NCBI GenBank assembly: GCA_964576115.1
Contig: CAZNUA010000001.1
Coordinates: forward strand, 1-42,805
DNA: 42,805 nucleotides
Source of the DNA: CAYSYY01 sp964576115 [NCBI: uncultured Gemmatimonadota bacterium]
Lineage (GTDB): Bacteria; Blakebacterota; Blakebacteria; Blakebacterales
Direction of reading: 5' to 3'
In this document: piece by piece, positions 16,782-25,294 of the stretch
Layout of the letters: every line of letters begins with the position of its first letter
Numbering within the stretch: position 1 is the first letter of the stretch
Notes under the pieces: model-generated
What the model saw: the letters and a program-made list of their open reading frames with translations, nothing else
Databases searched by the model: none
What the model was told of the DNA's origin: nothing
Program-made: the position numbers and the translations under genes

Positions 16782-17336
16782 ATGTCCGCGCTGCAGATCG
16801 TTCTCATCGGGATCCTGGGCCCGGTGATCCTGCTGGTCTCGCGGCGCAGTCTCGCCCGCCCGCGCAGTCACGGCTTCTGGCGGTTCTGGGCTTTCGCCCT
16901 CACCCTCTACCTGATCGTGTCAGCCATCCCGGTCTGGTTCGCGAATCCCGGTTCGCTCCGGCAGGTCGTCTCTTTCGCCCTGCTGGGACTCTCCCTGGTG
17001 TATGTGATCGGCGCCGTCTGGCTCCTCCGGCGGCATGGCGGACGGATGAAACGGTCCGAGACTTCAGGAACCCTGAGATTCGAACAGACCGGCCGGATCG
17101 TCAGCCAGGGTCTGTACCGCTACATCCGCCACCCCATGTACGGTTCGCTCCTGCTGCTGGCCTGGGGCAGCTGGCTCAAGCTCCCGACTGTGTGGGGAAC
17201 TGCCATCGGGGTTCTGACCACACTCGCGCTGGTGGTCACCGCCAGAATCGACGAACGGGAATGCCGCGAGGTGTTCGGGGAGGAGTACACTGCCTACATG
17301 CAGCGAACCCGGTTGTTCGTCCCTTTTCTGTTCTGA
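16782..17336 (+). CDS. Isoprenylcysteine carboxyl methyltransferase-like membrane protein, second copy
   Basis: The 184-residue protein has about five membrane segments and the family's SAM-binding C-terminus: QGLYRYIRHPMYGSLLLL, then IDERECREVFGEEYTAYM. It is GC-rich like its surroundings, unlike the copy at 3552-4037. The start lies eight bases after the PPC gene stop, and the next gene begins 15 bases after its own stop, so the three are almost certainly co-transcribed. The Shine-Dalgarno sequence is poor, suggesting translation coupled to the upstream gene. The substrate is unknown; the partnership with two exported proteins hints at a role in the envelope. Confidence 0.83.
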   Translation: MSALQIVLIGILGPVILLVSRRSLARPRSHGFWRFWAFALTLYLIVSAIPVWFANPGSLRQVVSFALLGLSLVYVIGAVWLLRRHGGRMKRSETSGTLRFEQTGRIVSQGLYRYIRHPMYGSLLLLAWGSWLKLPTVWGTAIGVLTTLALVVTARIDERECREVFGEEYTAYMQRTRLFVPFLF

Positions 17337-17351
17337 AGAGGTAGAGAAGTC

Positions 17352-20300
17352 ATGGCAACTATCGATCCCGATCCCGACCCGATACAGCTCGACCGGCGCT
17401 CCTTCCTGAAGACCTCGGGGACGGCCGCGGCGGGGGCGGCTCTGGGGCCTGGACTCGGCTGGGTCGCCCCGGAGCAGGAAGCGTTTGCGGCCTCACCGGA
17501 CGCGGCCGCCGCTGATGCCGGAACCGGATGGGCGGTCCACCCCTTCCCCCTGGCGCAGGTCCGGCTCGGGGAGGGCCTCTTCCGGGACAAGCGGGACCTG
17601 ATGCTCGGCTACGCCCGCAATTACGGGGGCTCAAGCGATATCTTTGCCGGACCGGACCGGCTGCTGAGCATTTTCCGGGCCGCGGCCGGGCTGGACACCC
17701 GGGGAGCGGAACCGGTCGGCGGATGGGAGAGCGCCACTGGCTACCTGCGCGGTCACTATGCCGGCCACTTCATGAGCATGCTCGCCCAGGCCCGGGCCGG
17801 CACCGGCGAGGCGATCTTCCGAGAGAAACTGGACTACATGGTCTCGGCCCTGGCCGAGTGCCAGGCCGCTCTGGCCCGGGCGGCCGAGGAATCCACACCC
17901 CGGGTGCCGGGCCGTTTCGGCACCGCCCTCCGGCTCACCGGCACCCCGCTCGGGCAGGCCGAGTGCGTCCGCCTGCCCGAGGGGATCGCGAGCGGCCTGC
18001 GCGACTTCAGCATCGCCGCCTGGATCAAACTCGGTCTCTATTCTCCCGACGATCTCCCCGACCGCCGGCGCGACCCGATCGATCTGGTGACCGGTTCGGT
18101 CCTCTTCGATTTCGGCTCACCAAATCCCGCCTACGCCGAACCGCCCCTGGCCCACATGTATCTGACGGTCCGGGCCAGCCGGGAGACACCGGTGCCCCGC
18201 TTCGCAATCACCACAGGCGGCCGGGAAGGTGAGCAGGCTCTGGAGGGTCGCGACCCTCTGCCGGTCGGGGAGTGGGTCCATCTGGCGGTCACCCGTTCGG
18301 GCTCGCTCGGCACGCTTTATGTCAACGGAGAGCCGGTGGCCACCAATCCCGGCCTGACACTGAGTCCGGCCGACCTCGGGGAGTTGACCGCCAACTGGCT
18401 CGGCCGGCGCCAGTTCCCGCAGCGCAACGTCTCCTGGCTGAACGCGGATCTGGATGAGTTCGGGATCTGGAGCCGGGCCCTGAGCACAGAGGAGATACGC
18501 TCGCTGCTGCAGTCACCGGAGGGGAAAGCGGGGGGCGCGGATGTCGCCCGATACCGTTTCGACGAACCCTCCGGTCCAACTGCGATCGATACCTCGGGCC
18601 GGGGCCGGGACGCGGAGATCATCGCCCCCACCGATGGCCGGCGTCACCCGGGTTTCCTCTCCGCTTATCCCGAGACTCCCTTCATCCGGCTCGAGGAGTT
18701 TGCCACCTACGGCGGCAACCAGGGGATCTGGGCTCCATATTACACCCTGCACAAGATCATGGCGGGACTCCTCGACGCCCACGTCCACACCGGTAACGAG
18801 CAGGCTCTGGAGATACTCACCGGGATCGGGGACTGGGTCTGGAGCCGGCTCGAACCGCTGCGCCAGGAACAGCTCGACCGGATGTGGAACATCTACATCG
18901 CCGGCGAGTACGGCGGTATCAACGAGAGCCTGGCCGCCCTGCACGCCCTGTGTCCCGACCGGCCCCGGTACCTGGCCGCGGCCCGGCGTTTCGTCAACAC
19001 CCGGGTGTACGCTCCGACCGCTGCCGGGGAGGATGTTCTCGACGGCCGGCATGCCAACCAGCACATTCCGCAGTTCACCGGCTACCTGCGCATCTACGAG
19101 CAGGGCGAAGGAGATGAGTTCCGGACTGCAGCCGCCAACTTCTGGGACATGCTCGTGCCCCACCGTACCTACAGTCACGGCGGTGTCGGGGTGGGCGAGA
19201 TCCTGCGGGCGCGGGATGTCATCGCCGGCTCGCTCTTCGCCGAACGCAACCACGCCGAGACCTGCCCTCTCTACAACCTGCTCAAGCTGAGCCGGAATCT
19301 CTTCTTCCATGACCCCGATCCGAAGTACATGAACTTCTACGAGCGGGGCCTGTTCAACCAGATCGCCAGCTCGCGCCGGGACGCCGAGAGCGACTCGAGC
19401 CCCGAGGTGACCTACTTCGTGCCGGTCCGGCCCGGCGAGCGGCGCAGTTACGGGAACACGGGCACCTGCTGCGGCGGCACGGGGATGGAAAATCACACCA
19501 AGTACCAGGATTCCATTTATTTGCGCTCGGCGGACGAATCCGCCCTCTATGTCAATCTCTACATCCCCTCGACCCTCGAATGGCCGGAGCGGGGTTTCAT
19601 TCTCACCCAGATCACCCGCTACCCCGCAGAGGGCGCCGCCACTCTGATTGTCAACGGCCGCGGTCCCCTGGACCTCAGGCTGCGGGTACCGACCTGGGTG
19701 CGGGCGGGATACGAGCTGACGATCAACGGGGAGGCCCAGGCCATCGAAGCGGTCCCGGGCACCTACCTGAGCCTCGAACGCGAGTGGCGGTCCGGGGATA
19801 GGGTCGAGATACGGATGCCTTTCACATTCCGGACCGAACGGACCATCGACGATCCGACAGTGCAATCACTTTACTACGGTCCCAACCTGATGGCGGTCCA
19901 GGGTCCTGCGTTGGGCGAAGACCTGGCCTCGGGGCTGCTCGAGTTCGGCTTCTACCGTCACGTGAAACTGGACGGCGATCTGGCGCCTGCCCTGACCCCC
20001 ACCGACCAGCCGCTGCATTTCACCCTGAACGGGCGCACCCTGGCTCCTTTTTTCATCGCCGATCCGGTCTCCTCGACCTCTGAAACGACTGCCCCGGAAA
20101 CCCCTGAGGGCAGCCGACGCAGCCGGCGCAGTCCTCCCACCAGCCCCTACCACCTCTATTTCCGGCGTCGGGAACCGGCGGTCGTCTTCGGCTCGGCGGA
20201 TCCGGGTGTCGCCAATCCCGTCGGCAGCGACGGTCTGACCCTGCTCGACACCATCTGGGACTCGGCACCTTTCGAGAGCCATGCCCGCTTCCTGGCCACG

Positions 20301-20408
20301 GTGGAGCGGATCCTCGGCACCTGGACCGGGCGCGGTGACCTGACGCGGGCGGAGGGAACGGCTGTCCTCGACGCAGCCCGCCGGGCCGAGGCCGACCTGC
20401 GGCCCTGA
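17352..20408 (+). CDS. Tat-exported GH127 (DUF1680) beta-L-arabinofuranosidase-like protein with inserted LamG domain
   Basis: The 1018-residue protein starts with a Tat signal (LDRRSFLKTSGTAAAGAALG). GH127 sequence begins at VRLGEGLFRDKRDLMLGYAR and LRGHYAGHFMSMLAQA, then is interrupted at about residue 180. A LamG/concanavalin-like insert of about 250 residues follows (VPGRFGTALRLTG; FSIAAWIKL; WVHLAVTRSG; LDEFGIWSRALSTEEIRSLL). GH127 resumes near residue 450 (ATYGGNQGIWAPYYTLHKIM). The zinc/nucleophile site of GH127 is intact: Glu636 and Cys638 in AETC, Cys706 and Cys707 in GTCCGGTG. Characterised GH127 enzymes release beta-L-arabinofuranose; other DUF1680 members differ, so the substrate is open. 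The LamG strand motif RYRFDEPSG...DTSGRGRDAE comes last, an order that suggests circular permutation. Confidence 0.9.
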   Translation: MATIDPDPDPIQLDRRSFLKTSGTAAAGAALGPGLGWVAPEQEAFAASPDAAAADAGTGWAVHPFPLAQVRLGEGLFRDKRDLMLGYARNYGGSSDIFAGPDRLLSIFRAAAGLDTRGAEPVGGWESATGYLRGHYAGHFMSMLAQARAGTGEAIFREKLDYMVSALAECQAALARAAEESTPRVPGRFGTALRLTGTPLGQAECVRLPEGIASGLRDFSIAAWIKLGLYSPDDLPDRRRDPIDLVTGSVLFDFGSPNPAYAEPPLAHMYLTVRASRETPVPRFAITTGGREGEQALEGRDPLPVGEWVHLAVTRSGSLGTLYVNGEPVATNPGLTLSPADLGELTANWLGRRQFPQRNVSWLNADLDEFGIWSRALSTEEIRSLLQSPEGKAGGADVARYRFDEPSGPTAIDTSGRGRDAEIIAPTDGRRHPGFLSAYPETPFIRLEEFATYGGNQGIWAPYYTLHKIMAGLLDAHVHTGNEQALEILTGIGDWVWSRLEPLRQEQLDRMWNIYIAGEYGGINESLAALHALCPDRPRYLAAARRFVNTRVYAPTAAGEDVLDGRHANQHIPQFTGYLRIYEQGEGDEFRTAAANFWDMLVPHRTYSHGGVGVGEILRARDVIAGSLFAERNHAETCPLYNLLKLSRNLFFHDPDPKYMNFYERGLFNQIASSRRDAESDSSPEVTYFVPVRPGERRSYGNTGTCCGGTGMENHTKYQDSIYLRSADESALYVNLYIPSTLEWPERGFILTQITRYPAEGAATLIVNGRGPLDLRLRVPTWVRAGYELTINGEAQAIEAVPGTYLSLEREWRSGDRVEIRMPFTFRTERTIDDPTVQSLYYGPNLMAVQGPALGEDLASGLLEFGFYRHVKLDGDLAPALTPTDQPLHFTLNGRTLAPFFIADPVSSTSETTAPETPEGSRRSRRSPPTSPYHLYFRRREPAVVFGSADPGVANPVGSDGLTLLDTIWDSAPFESHARFLATVERILGTWTGRGDLTRAEGTAVLDAARRAEADLRP

Positions 20409-20420
20409 ATCTGCCGCCCG

Positions 20421-20440
20421 GCCACCGGAAGACCGGTGGC
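20421..20440 (+). terminator. Hairpin after the GH127 gene
   Basis: An eight-base-pair perfect stem, GCCACCGG and CCGGTGGC with AAGA loop, lies 13 bases after the GH127 stop codon. It is followed by TTCGGTTC, a weak T-containing tail. It probably ends the PPC-methyltransferase-GH127 operon. Confidence 0.6.
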
Positions 20441-20598
20441 TTCGGTTCGAACCGCGGTGAAACCGAATCCGGGAACGATCCGTAACAGGGAGACGAACAG
20501 AAACCCGATCCGCGCATCGGGCGACCGGTCGAAGGCCGACTGATATATCTGCCGTGGGGGGTGCGCCATCGACCAATTCCACAAGGAGCTGGTTTGCG

Positions 20599-21660
20599 AT
20601 GGAACACTCCCTTTTTCTTTCCCACCGGTCACCCCGTTCTGTCCACACGGTTCTTTCGACACTCGTCACGGTTCGTTCGACACTCGTGCTGATCGCCGTC
20701 AGTCTAAGTTTCTGTCTCGCCCTGCCGCCTTCACTCACCGCCCAGACAGCGGGTCGGCTCGAGGAGGGGATCACCCACTTCGAAGCCGAGCGCTTTGCCC
20801 GGGCCCAAGCGGTTTTCGAAGCGCTGGTCGAAGCCGACCGGCGCGATGCCGCCGCCGCCTACTGGCTGGGGCGCACCCTTCGACAGGAAGGCGAGTATAA
20901 GGACGCCGTGGATCTGCTCGAGAAGGCGGTCGACCTCGACGAGACAAACGTCGACTACCAGCGCGAACTCTACCTGACCTACGTCGATTTCGCAGAAGAG
21001 GCCGGAGCCCTCCGGGCCGTTTCCCTGGCTAAGAAAATGGTCCGCCTGCTCCATTCGATCGTCGAGCTGGATTCCAATGCGGCCGATGAACGCGAGGAGC
21101 TGGTCGGGTTCTATGTCAATGCTCCGAAGATGTTCGGCGGCGGCGATATCGAACAGGCCCGCCGTCTTGCCGGCGAACTGCAGAATATCGATCAGAAAAG
21201 AGGGCGGCTGGCCTTCATCATGATCCACGAGCATGAAGGGGAGAACGACCAGGTCGAGCGCGAGTACCGGGCTCTGATCGAGGAATACCCCGACGAACTC
21301 GACCCCCCCCGTAATCTCGGCCTGTTCTACCACAACACCGAACGGTATGCCGAGGCGATCGCGACCTTCCGCACCCTGACCGAGCGCTTCCCCGACTACC
21401 TCTACGGCTGGTATCTCGTCGGCCGCACCGCGGCGGTTTCGGGGCTCGAGACCGAACTCGGCATCAGCTGCATGGAGCACTACCTGGCCCACGAACCGCC
21501 CGAGGACGACCCTTCACATGCCGCAGCCCACTGGCGCCTGGGGATGATCTGCGAAAAGAGCGGTAATCTGGATCGGGCCCGGGCCGAGTACGAGGCCTCT
21601 CTCGAGCTCGATCCCGACTACAGCGAAGCCCGGGCCGCCCTGAGGCGGATCAGGCCGTAG
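20599..21660 (+). CDS. Exported TPR-repeat protein
   Basis: Taking the ATG at 20599, with AAGGAG about 10 bases upstream, the 353-residue precursor has an N-terminal signal region ending near PPSLTAQT. Tetratricopeptide repeats follow, for example ARAQAVFEALVEADRRDAAA, YWLGRTLRQEGEYKDAVDLL and EKAVDLDETNVDYQRELYLT. Repeats near the end include YAEAIATFRTLTERFPDY and RARAEYEASLELDPDYSEA. The segment FYVNAPKMFGGGDIEQARRL is typical of a family of exported TPR proteins with unknown partners. TPR domains bind other proteins, so this is probably an envelope scaffold. A 21-base tandem duplication (20647-20688) lengthens the signal region by seven residues. An alternative start is 15 codons upstream. 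Confidence 0.78.
   Translation: MEHSLFLSHRSPRSVHTVLSTLVTVRSTLVLIAVSLSFCLALPPSLTAQTAGRLEEGITHFEAERFARAQAVFEALVEADRRDAAAAYWLGRTLRQEGEYKDAVDLLEKAVDLDETNVDYQRELYLTYVDFAEEAGALRAVSLAKKMVRLLHSIVELDSNAADEREELVGFYVNAPKMFGGGDIEQARRLAGELQNIDQKRGRLAFIMIHEHEGENDQVEREYRALIEEYPDELDPPRNLGLFYHNTERYAEAIATFRTLTERFPDYLYGWYLVGRTAAVSGLETELGISCMEHYLAHEPPEDDPSHAAAHWRLGMICEKSGNLDRARAEYEASLELDPDYSEARAALRRIRP
20647..20688 (+). repeat. 21-base tandem duplication inside the signal region
   Basis: Two adjacent 21-base copies, each containing TTCGACACTCGT, differ at two positions. They keep the reading frame and encode VLSTLVT and VRSTLVL in the signal region of the TPR protein. Confidence 0.75.
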
Positions 21661-22123
21661 TATTCTGAGCAACACAGTCATCGAAGTTCGCGAACAATCG
21701 GTGGCAGGATTCGGCCGCAGAACAATCCCAGGCCGGATGACGGTCAGGAAGGATCGAGGGCAATATCGAGGGTGTCGGCCGGGGGAGCATACCCGTCCCC
21801 TTCATGGCAGGGTAGATTGGTGATGTCTTCCTCATCGGCTACAGGGTTATGCTCGCTCGCGCCTCAATCAGGTCACCGATGCAAGGTGCATGCCGGAAAT
21901 GAGAGTGATGAGCTGCAACTGTGAAAAATAGCGCAAGTTATTGTTGTACATAATATTAGGGCCAAACAGCCAAAACCCGGACAGAGTCTCGAACACCGCT
22001 CTTTATCTGCGGTACACAGGAGCGCAACACTGTCTGTCACACCGGACGCACACTATCACCGGCTGGAGATGACCGAGGAACCTTGCCGATGACAGACCCC
22101 TGCTCTACTCTGTGACTGAAGCC
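21661..22123. other. Intergenic region with an AT-rich patch
   Basis: I find no convincing gene in these 463 bases between two plus-strand genes. An AT-rich patch near 21925-21960 (TTATTGTTGTACATAATATT) stands out from the GC-rich background and may contain a promoter for the following gene, though no clean -35/-10 pair is visible. No tRNA-like fold was seen. Confidence 0.4.
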
Positions 22124-23398
22124 ATGAATGTACCTGTCAGACGACATCTTAGAGCGCTGAGAGTGCGGCCGCTCCTGCCGGTGGCGATTCTCTGCCTTAT
22201 GCTCGCAGCCCCGGTTCCGGGGCAAGCCCAGGAGTGGGGTATCCCTCCCACCGTTCTGCGGCGGGGGGATCTGCCCGACCATGCCCGCCTGCTGGTGCGC
22301 GATCTGAACCGGCCGGTCGAACTCACCCTGGTCGACGGCTCCCGGATCCGGGGAAAACTCACCGCCGTTTCGGCTACCGATCTGACCCTCGTGATGAACA
22401 CCCTGCCCCTGGCCGAGATGCGGAACGGCATCAACTGGAACCGGATCACCGAAGTACGGGTCGACCGGCGGGTTCGACTGCTCGAGGGCCTGCTCGTCGG
22501 CGGTGCGGCCGGAGCGATCGGGGGAATCGTGACCGCCCGTGACTGCGATCCCCGTCGCGAGGTACTGGGAACCGAGGTCGCCGAGCCGGTCTGGGACTCC
22601 TTTCTGACCGGAGCAGCAGCCGGAGCTCTGATGGGCCTGCTGCGCGGGTGGGACTTCACCCTGCCGATCACCCCTCAGGTGACCAACCTGGTCGGGCCGC
22701 TCGACGGATCCTCACCCGGGATCAGGCCGGTGACCCGCCTGGTGACCAGCGTGCCCCTCTGGAGCGGTCTACTCGAGGATGTCGAGGCCTCGCTGGCGGC
22801 GGGGTGGTGGTATACGGCCGAAATGAATACGTTGAGACTCAACCGCCCCTGGCACGGCTATCCCGGAACCAGCCTGGCGCTGGAAACGGTCCTGCCCGGG
22901 AGGGGGAAGTGGTGGTTGCGGGGGCGGATGGAACATTTCGTTCTGCCCCGGCTGACCCTGTCACACTTCTCCTGGAACGATGTCATCGGGCCCACGGCCG
23001 GCCCCTTCGATCTGTGGCGGGAGTACCAGGCCCAGCGTATCTACACCGGCGTTTCGCGTCCCCTGGCCGGACCGGGCCGCCTGCCGGTAGCCGAGGTAGC
23101 CCTGCTGATCGGGGTCGAGCGCACAACCCTGCGCTCGGGCGTGACTTGCGCGAACGCTCCTGCGCTCGACCGCTCCGAGCAGGAGCGTTTCTGGCGGCCG
23201 GTGCTCTACGCGGGAGGAAGTCTCTCGCTCATCCGCCGGCCCGACGTCTCGATCTCGCTGCGGGCCGAGGCGATCGTGGGCAACGGGTTCGAAACAGCCC
23301 GGTTCACGACTCCCTCGGCCGGCGAGGTCCTGCCCGGCTTTCGCATCAGACCGACCGCAATCCACGTCGGCTTCGACATCATCCTGCCGCGGTTCTGA
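22124..23398 (+). CDS. Exported protein of unknown function, Sm-like segment plus glycine-rich hydrophobic hairpin
   Basis: The 424-residue product begins with a signal peptide (LLPVAILCLMLAAPVPGQAQ). A beta-rich segment follows, in which ELTLVDGSRIRGKLTAVSAT and DLTLVMNT resemble the strands of small SH3/Sm-like barrels. Next come two glycine/alanine-rich hydrophobic stretches (LEGLLVGGAAGAIGGIV; FLTGAAAGALMGLL), reminiscent of glycine zippers. The C-terminal half is beta-rich and could be an outer-membrane barrel, ending in F as such barrels often do. I do not recognise the family. The start is uncertain: an in-frame GTG lies four codons upstream and neither has a clear ribosome site. Confidence 0.65.
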   Translation: MNVPVRRHLRALRVRPLLPVAILCLMLAAPVPGQAQEWGIPPTVLRRGDLPDHARLLVRDLNRPVELTLVDGSRIRGKLTAVSATDLTLVMNTLPLAEMRNGINWNRITEVRVDRRVRLLEGLLVGGAAGAIGGIVTARDCDPRREVLGTEVAEPVWDSFLTGAAAGALMGLLRGWDFTLPITPQVTNLVGPLDGSSPGIRPVTRLVTSVPLWSGLLEDVEASLAAGWWYTAEMNTLRLNRPWHGYPGTSLALETVLPGRGKWWLRGRMEHFVLPRLTLSHFSWNDVIGPTAGPFDLWREYQAQRIYTGVSRPLAGPGRLPVAEVALLIGVERTTLRSGVTCANAPALDRSEQERFWRPVLYAGGSLSLIRRPDVSISLRAEAIVGNGFETARFTTPSAGEVLPGFRIRPTAIHVGFDIILPRF

Positions 23399-23434
23399 AC
23401 CTCCTGGGAACCGGCGGAGTCCTTCGACCGGCTT

Positions 23435-25228
23435 CTACCTCTCTCCACCACCCTCGAAATCAGGCCGCCTGGTGTGCCACTCGGTGGCCTGCTCGTACTG
23501 CCAGCCGATGTCGAGAATGGTGGCCTCGTCGTAGAGACGACCGGTAATCATCAAGATCATCGGATCGCCGTCCTCATCGAAGCCGCAGGGTACGGCCAGA
23601 GCCGGGTGACCGGTCAGGTTGGTCATCCCCAGACTGGCGCTGGAGTTGGGGGTGATGAAGGCGTCGTAGCGGCGCATCAGCACCTCGGAGTGCTGCATCA
23701 GCAGCCGCCGGGCCCGCTGGGCGCGGATGAACTCCACCGCCGGGACGAAGCGGGCGGTCCGGAACGAGTTGGGCCAGGCGCCCGAGGACTGACGGGTCAG
23801 TTCGCTCACTCGGCCGCTGCGCACCAGGTCGTCGAAAGCCGCCGAGGCTTCGACCGACAGGACCATGCCGATGGCTCCGATCGGCAGGTCGGGCAGTTCG
23901 ATCGGCTCCAGCTTCGCGCCCAGGCGCCGGAGCACGTCGAGGGCCTCTGCATAGGTGGCCCGCCACTCGTCACTGGCCCGTTCCCGCTCGAACTCGGCCG
24001 GGATGTAACCGAGCCGCATCTCGGAGATCGGGCGCGGATTCTCCCAGCTGAAGGGCGCATCCACGACGGTGGTGTCGCGCCCGTCCGGGCCCCTGATGGC
24101 GTCGAAAACCAGAGCCGCATCCTCGACCCGCCGGCAGAGGGGGCCGAGTTTGTCCATCGACCACGACAGGGACATTGCCCCGTAACGGCTGACCCGCCCG
24201 AAGGTGGGCCGCAGACCCACCACTCCGCAGCGGGCGGCCGGGCTCATGATGCTCCCCCGCGTTTCCGAGCCGATCCCGAAACCCACCAGGCCGGCGGCGG
24301 TGGCCGCGGCCGGTCCGGCCGAGGATCCGCTCGAGCCCTGTTCGGGATTCCAGGGATTGCGGGTTCGCCCGCCGAACCACCAGTCCCCCATGGCCAGGGC
24401 GCCGAGGGTGAGTTTGGCCACCAGGATGGCCCCGGCCTCGTCGAGCCGCCGGACAGCGGTGGCGTCGTAGTTGATAATCTGGTCTTCGTACGGTTTCGCG
24501 CCCCAGGTGGTGCGGTAGCCGCGCACGGCGAGCAGGTCCTTGGCCCCCCAGGGAATACCGTGCAGGGGGCCACGCACTGCCCCGGTCATGAGTTCCTCTT
24601 CAGCCCGCCGGGCCAGGGCCAGGGCCCGTTCGGGGGTCAGGGTAATAACGCAGTGCAGCAGGTCATCATACTCTTCGAGCCGCTCCAGACTGAGCCGGGT
24701 CAGCTCGACCGGACTCACCTGCCGGGTCTGGATCAGGCGGGCCATCTCGGCCACCCCCAGAAAGGCCGCGTCCTCATCGGATTCCGGCTTCGGTACCACG
24801 GCAGGCTGGCGCATCCGGAATCGGCTGGGACCGGTCGGCATCGCGAAGCCGGCCGGACGGGGATCGAAAGTCAGGGCGGGCTCGGTGTCGAGAGGGATAT
24901 CCAGTTCGCGCAGCTGCTCGAAGGTGCGCAGGTTGCGGTTGACTCCCCGCTGGGCCATCTCGTCTTCTTCGACTCCGAAATCAAGACCCATGATGCGTTC
25001 CATGGCATCGAGGTCCTCGAGCGAGACGGCATACTCCTGTTCCTGCCGCTGCAGCAGGCCGGGTGCGGTCGCCACCCCGGCCCCGAACAGAGGCAGCAGG
25101 CCCATGAAGCCGCGCCGGTCGAGTTCGTGGCGCAGGCGAGCCTCGCGCCCGGCCGGGGAGTGTTTCGGTGGCTGAGCTGGCTCTGTCTGCCTATCATCCC
25201 GGGCGCGGGAAGCGGTGTCGTCTTTCAC
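23435..25228 (-). CDS. Tat-exported amidase (amidase signature family)
   Basis: The 597-residue protein belongs to the amidase signature family, which hydrolyses amides with a Ser-cisSer-Lys triad. The Lys is Lys230 (IPWGAKDLLAV), the cis-Ser lies in QGSSGSSAGPAA (about Ser302), and the nucleophile is Ser327 (GIGSETRGSIMSPA). An Arg stands where many family members have Gly in the ET-x-GSI loop. A twin-arginine signal (LDRRGFMGLLPLFGAGVA) indicates Tat export, preceded by about 37 polar residues. A helical region (about 65-135) lies between the signal and the catalytic domain. The start is a GTG with GGAGG six bases upstream. The substrate is unknown; peptide or aryl amides are possible. Confidence 0.9.
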   Translation of the reverse strand: MKDDTASRARDDRQTEPAQPPKHSPAGREARLRHELDRRGFMGLLPLFGAGVATAPGLLQRQEQEYAVSLEDLDAMERIMGLDFGVEEDEMAQRGVNRNLRTFEQLRELDIPLDTEPALTFDPRPAGFAMPTGPSRFRMRQPAVVPKPESDEDAAFLGVAEMARLIQTRQVSPVELTRLSLERLEEYDDLLHCVITLTPERALALARRAEEELMTGAVRGPLHGIPWGAKDLLAVRGYRTTWGAKPYEDQIINYDATAVRRLDEAGAILVAKLTLGALAMGDWWFGGRTRNPWNPEQGSSGSSAGPAAATAAGLVGFGIGSETRGSIMSPAARCGVVGLRPTFGRVSRYGAMSLSWSMDKLGPLCRRVEDAALVFDAIRGPDGRDTTVVDAPFSWENPRPISEMRLGYIPAEFERERASDEWRATYAEALDVLRRLGAKLEPIELPDLPIGAIGMVLSVEASAAFDDLVRSGRVSELTRQSSGAWPNSFRTARFVPAVEFIRAQRARRLLMQHSEVLMRRYDAFITPNSSASLGMTNLTGHPALAVPCGFDEDGDPMILMITGRLYDEATILDIGWQYEQATEWHTRRPDFEGGGER

Positions 25229-25294
25229 AGGGAACCTCCCCTTCTGCGGTAACGGCCGGTTATCTGCGTTCGGCCAGAGGATAGGGCAGATACG

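Noticed and set aside
23474-25252. Long open frame of 592 codons on the plus strand
   Set aside because: It is antisense to the amidase, whose catalytic residues are all intact. The frame encodes no recognisable domain. The same applies to antisense frames over the thiolase, HMG-CoA synthase, asparaginase, GH127, oxidoreductase and cytochrome genes.
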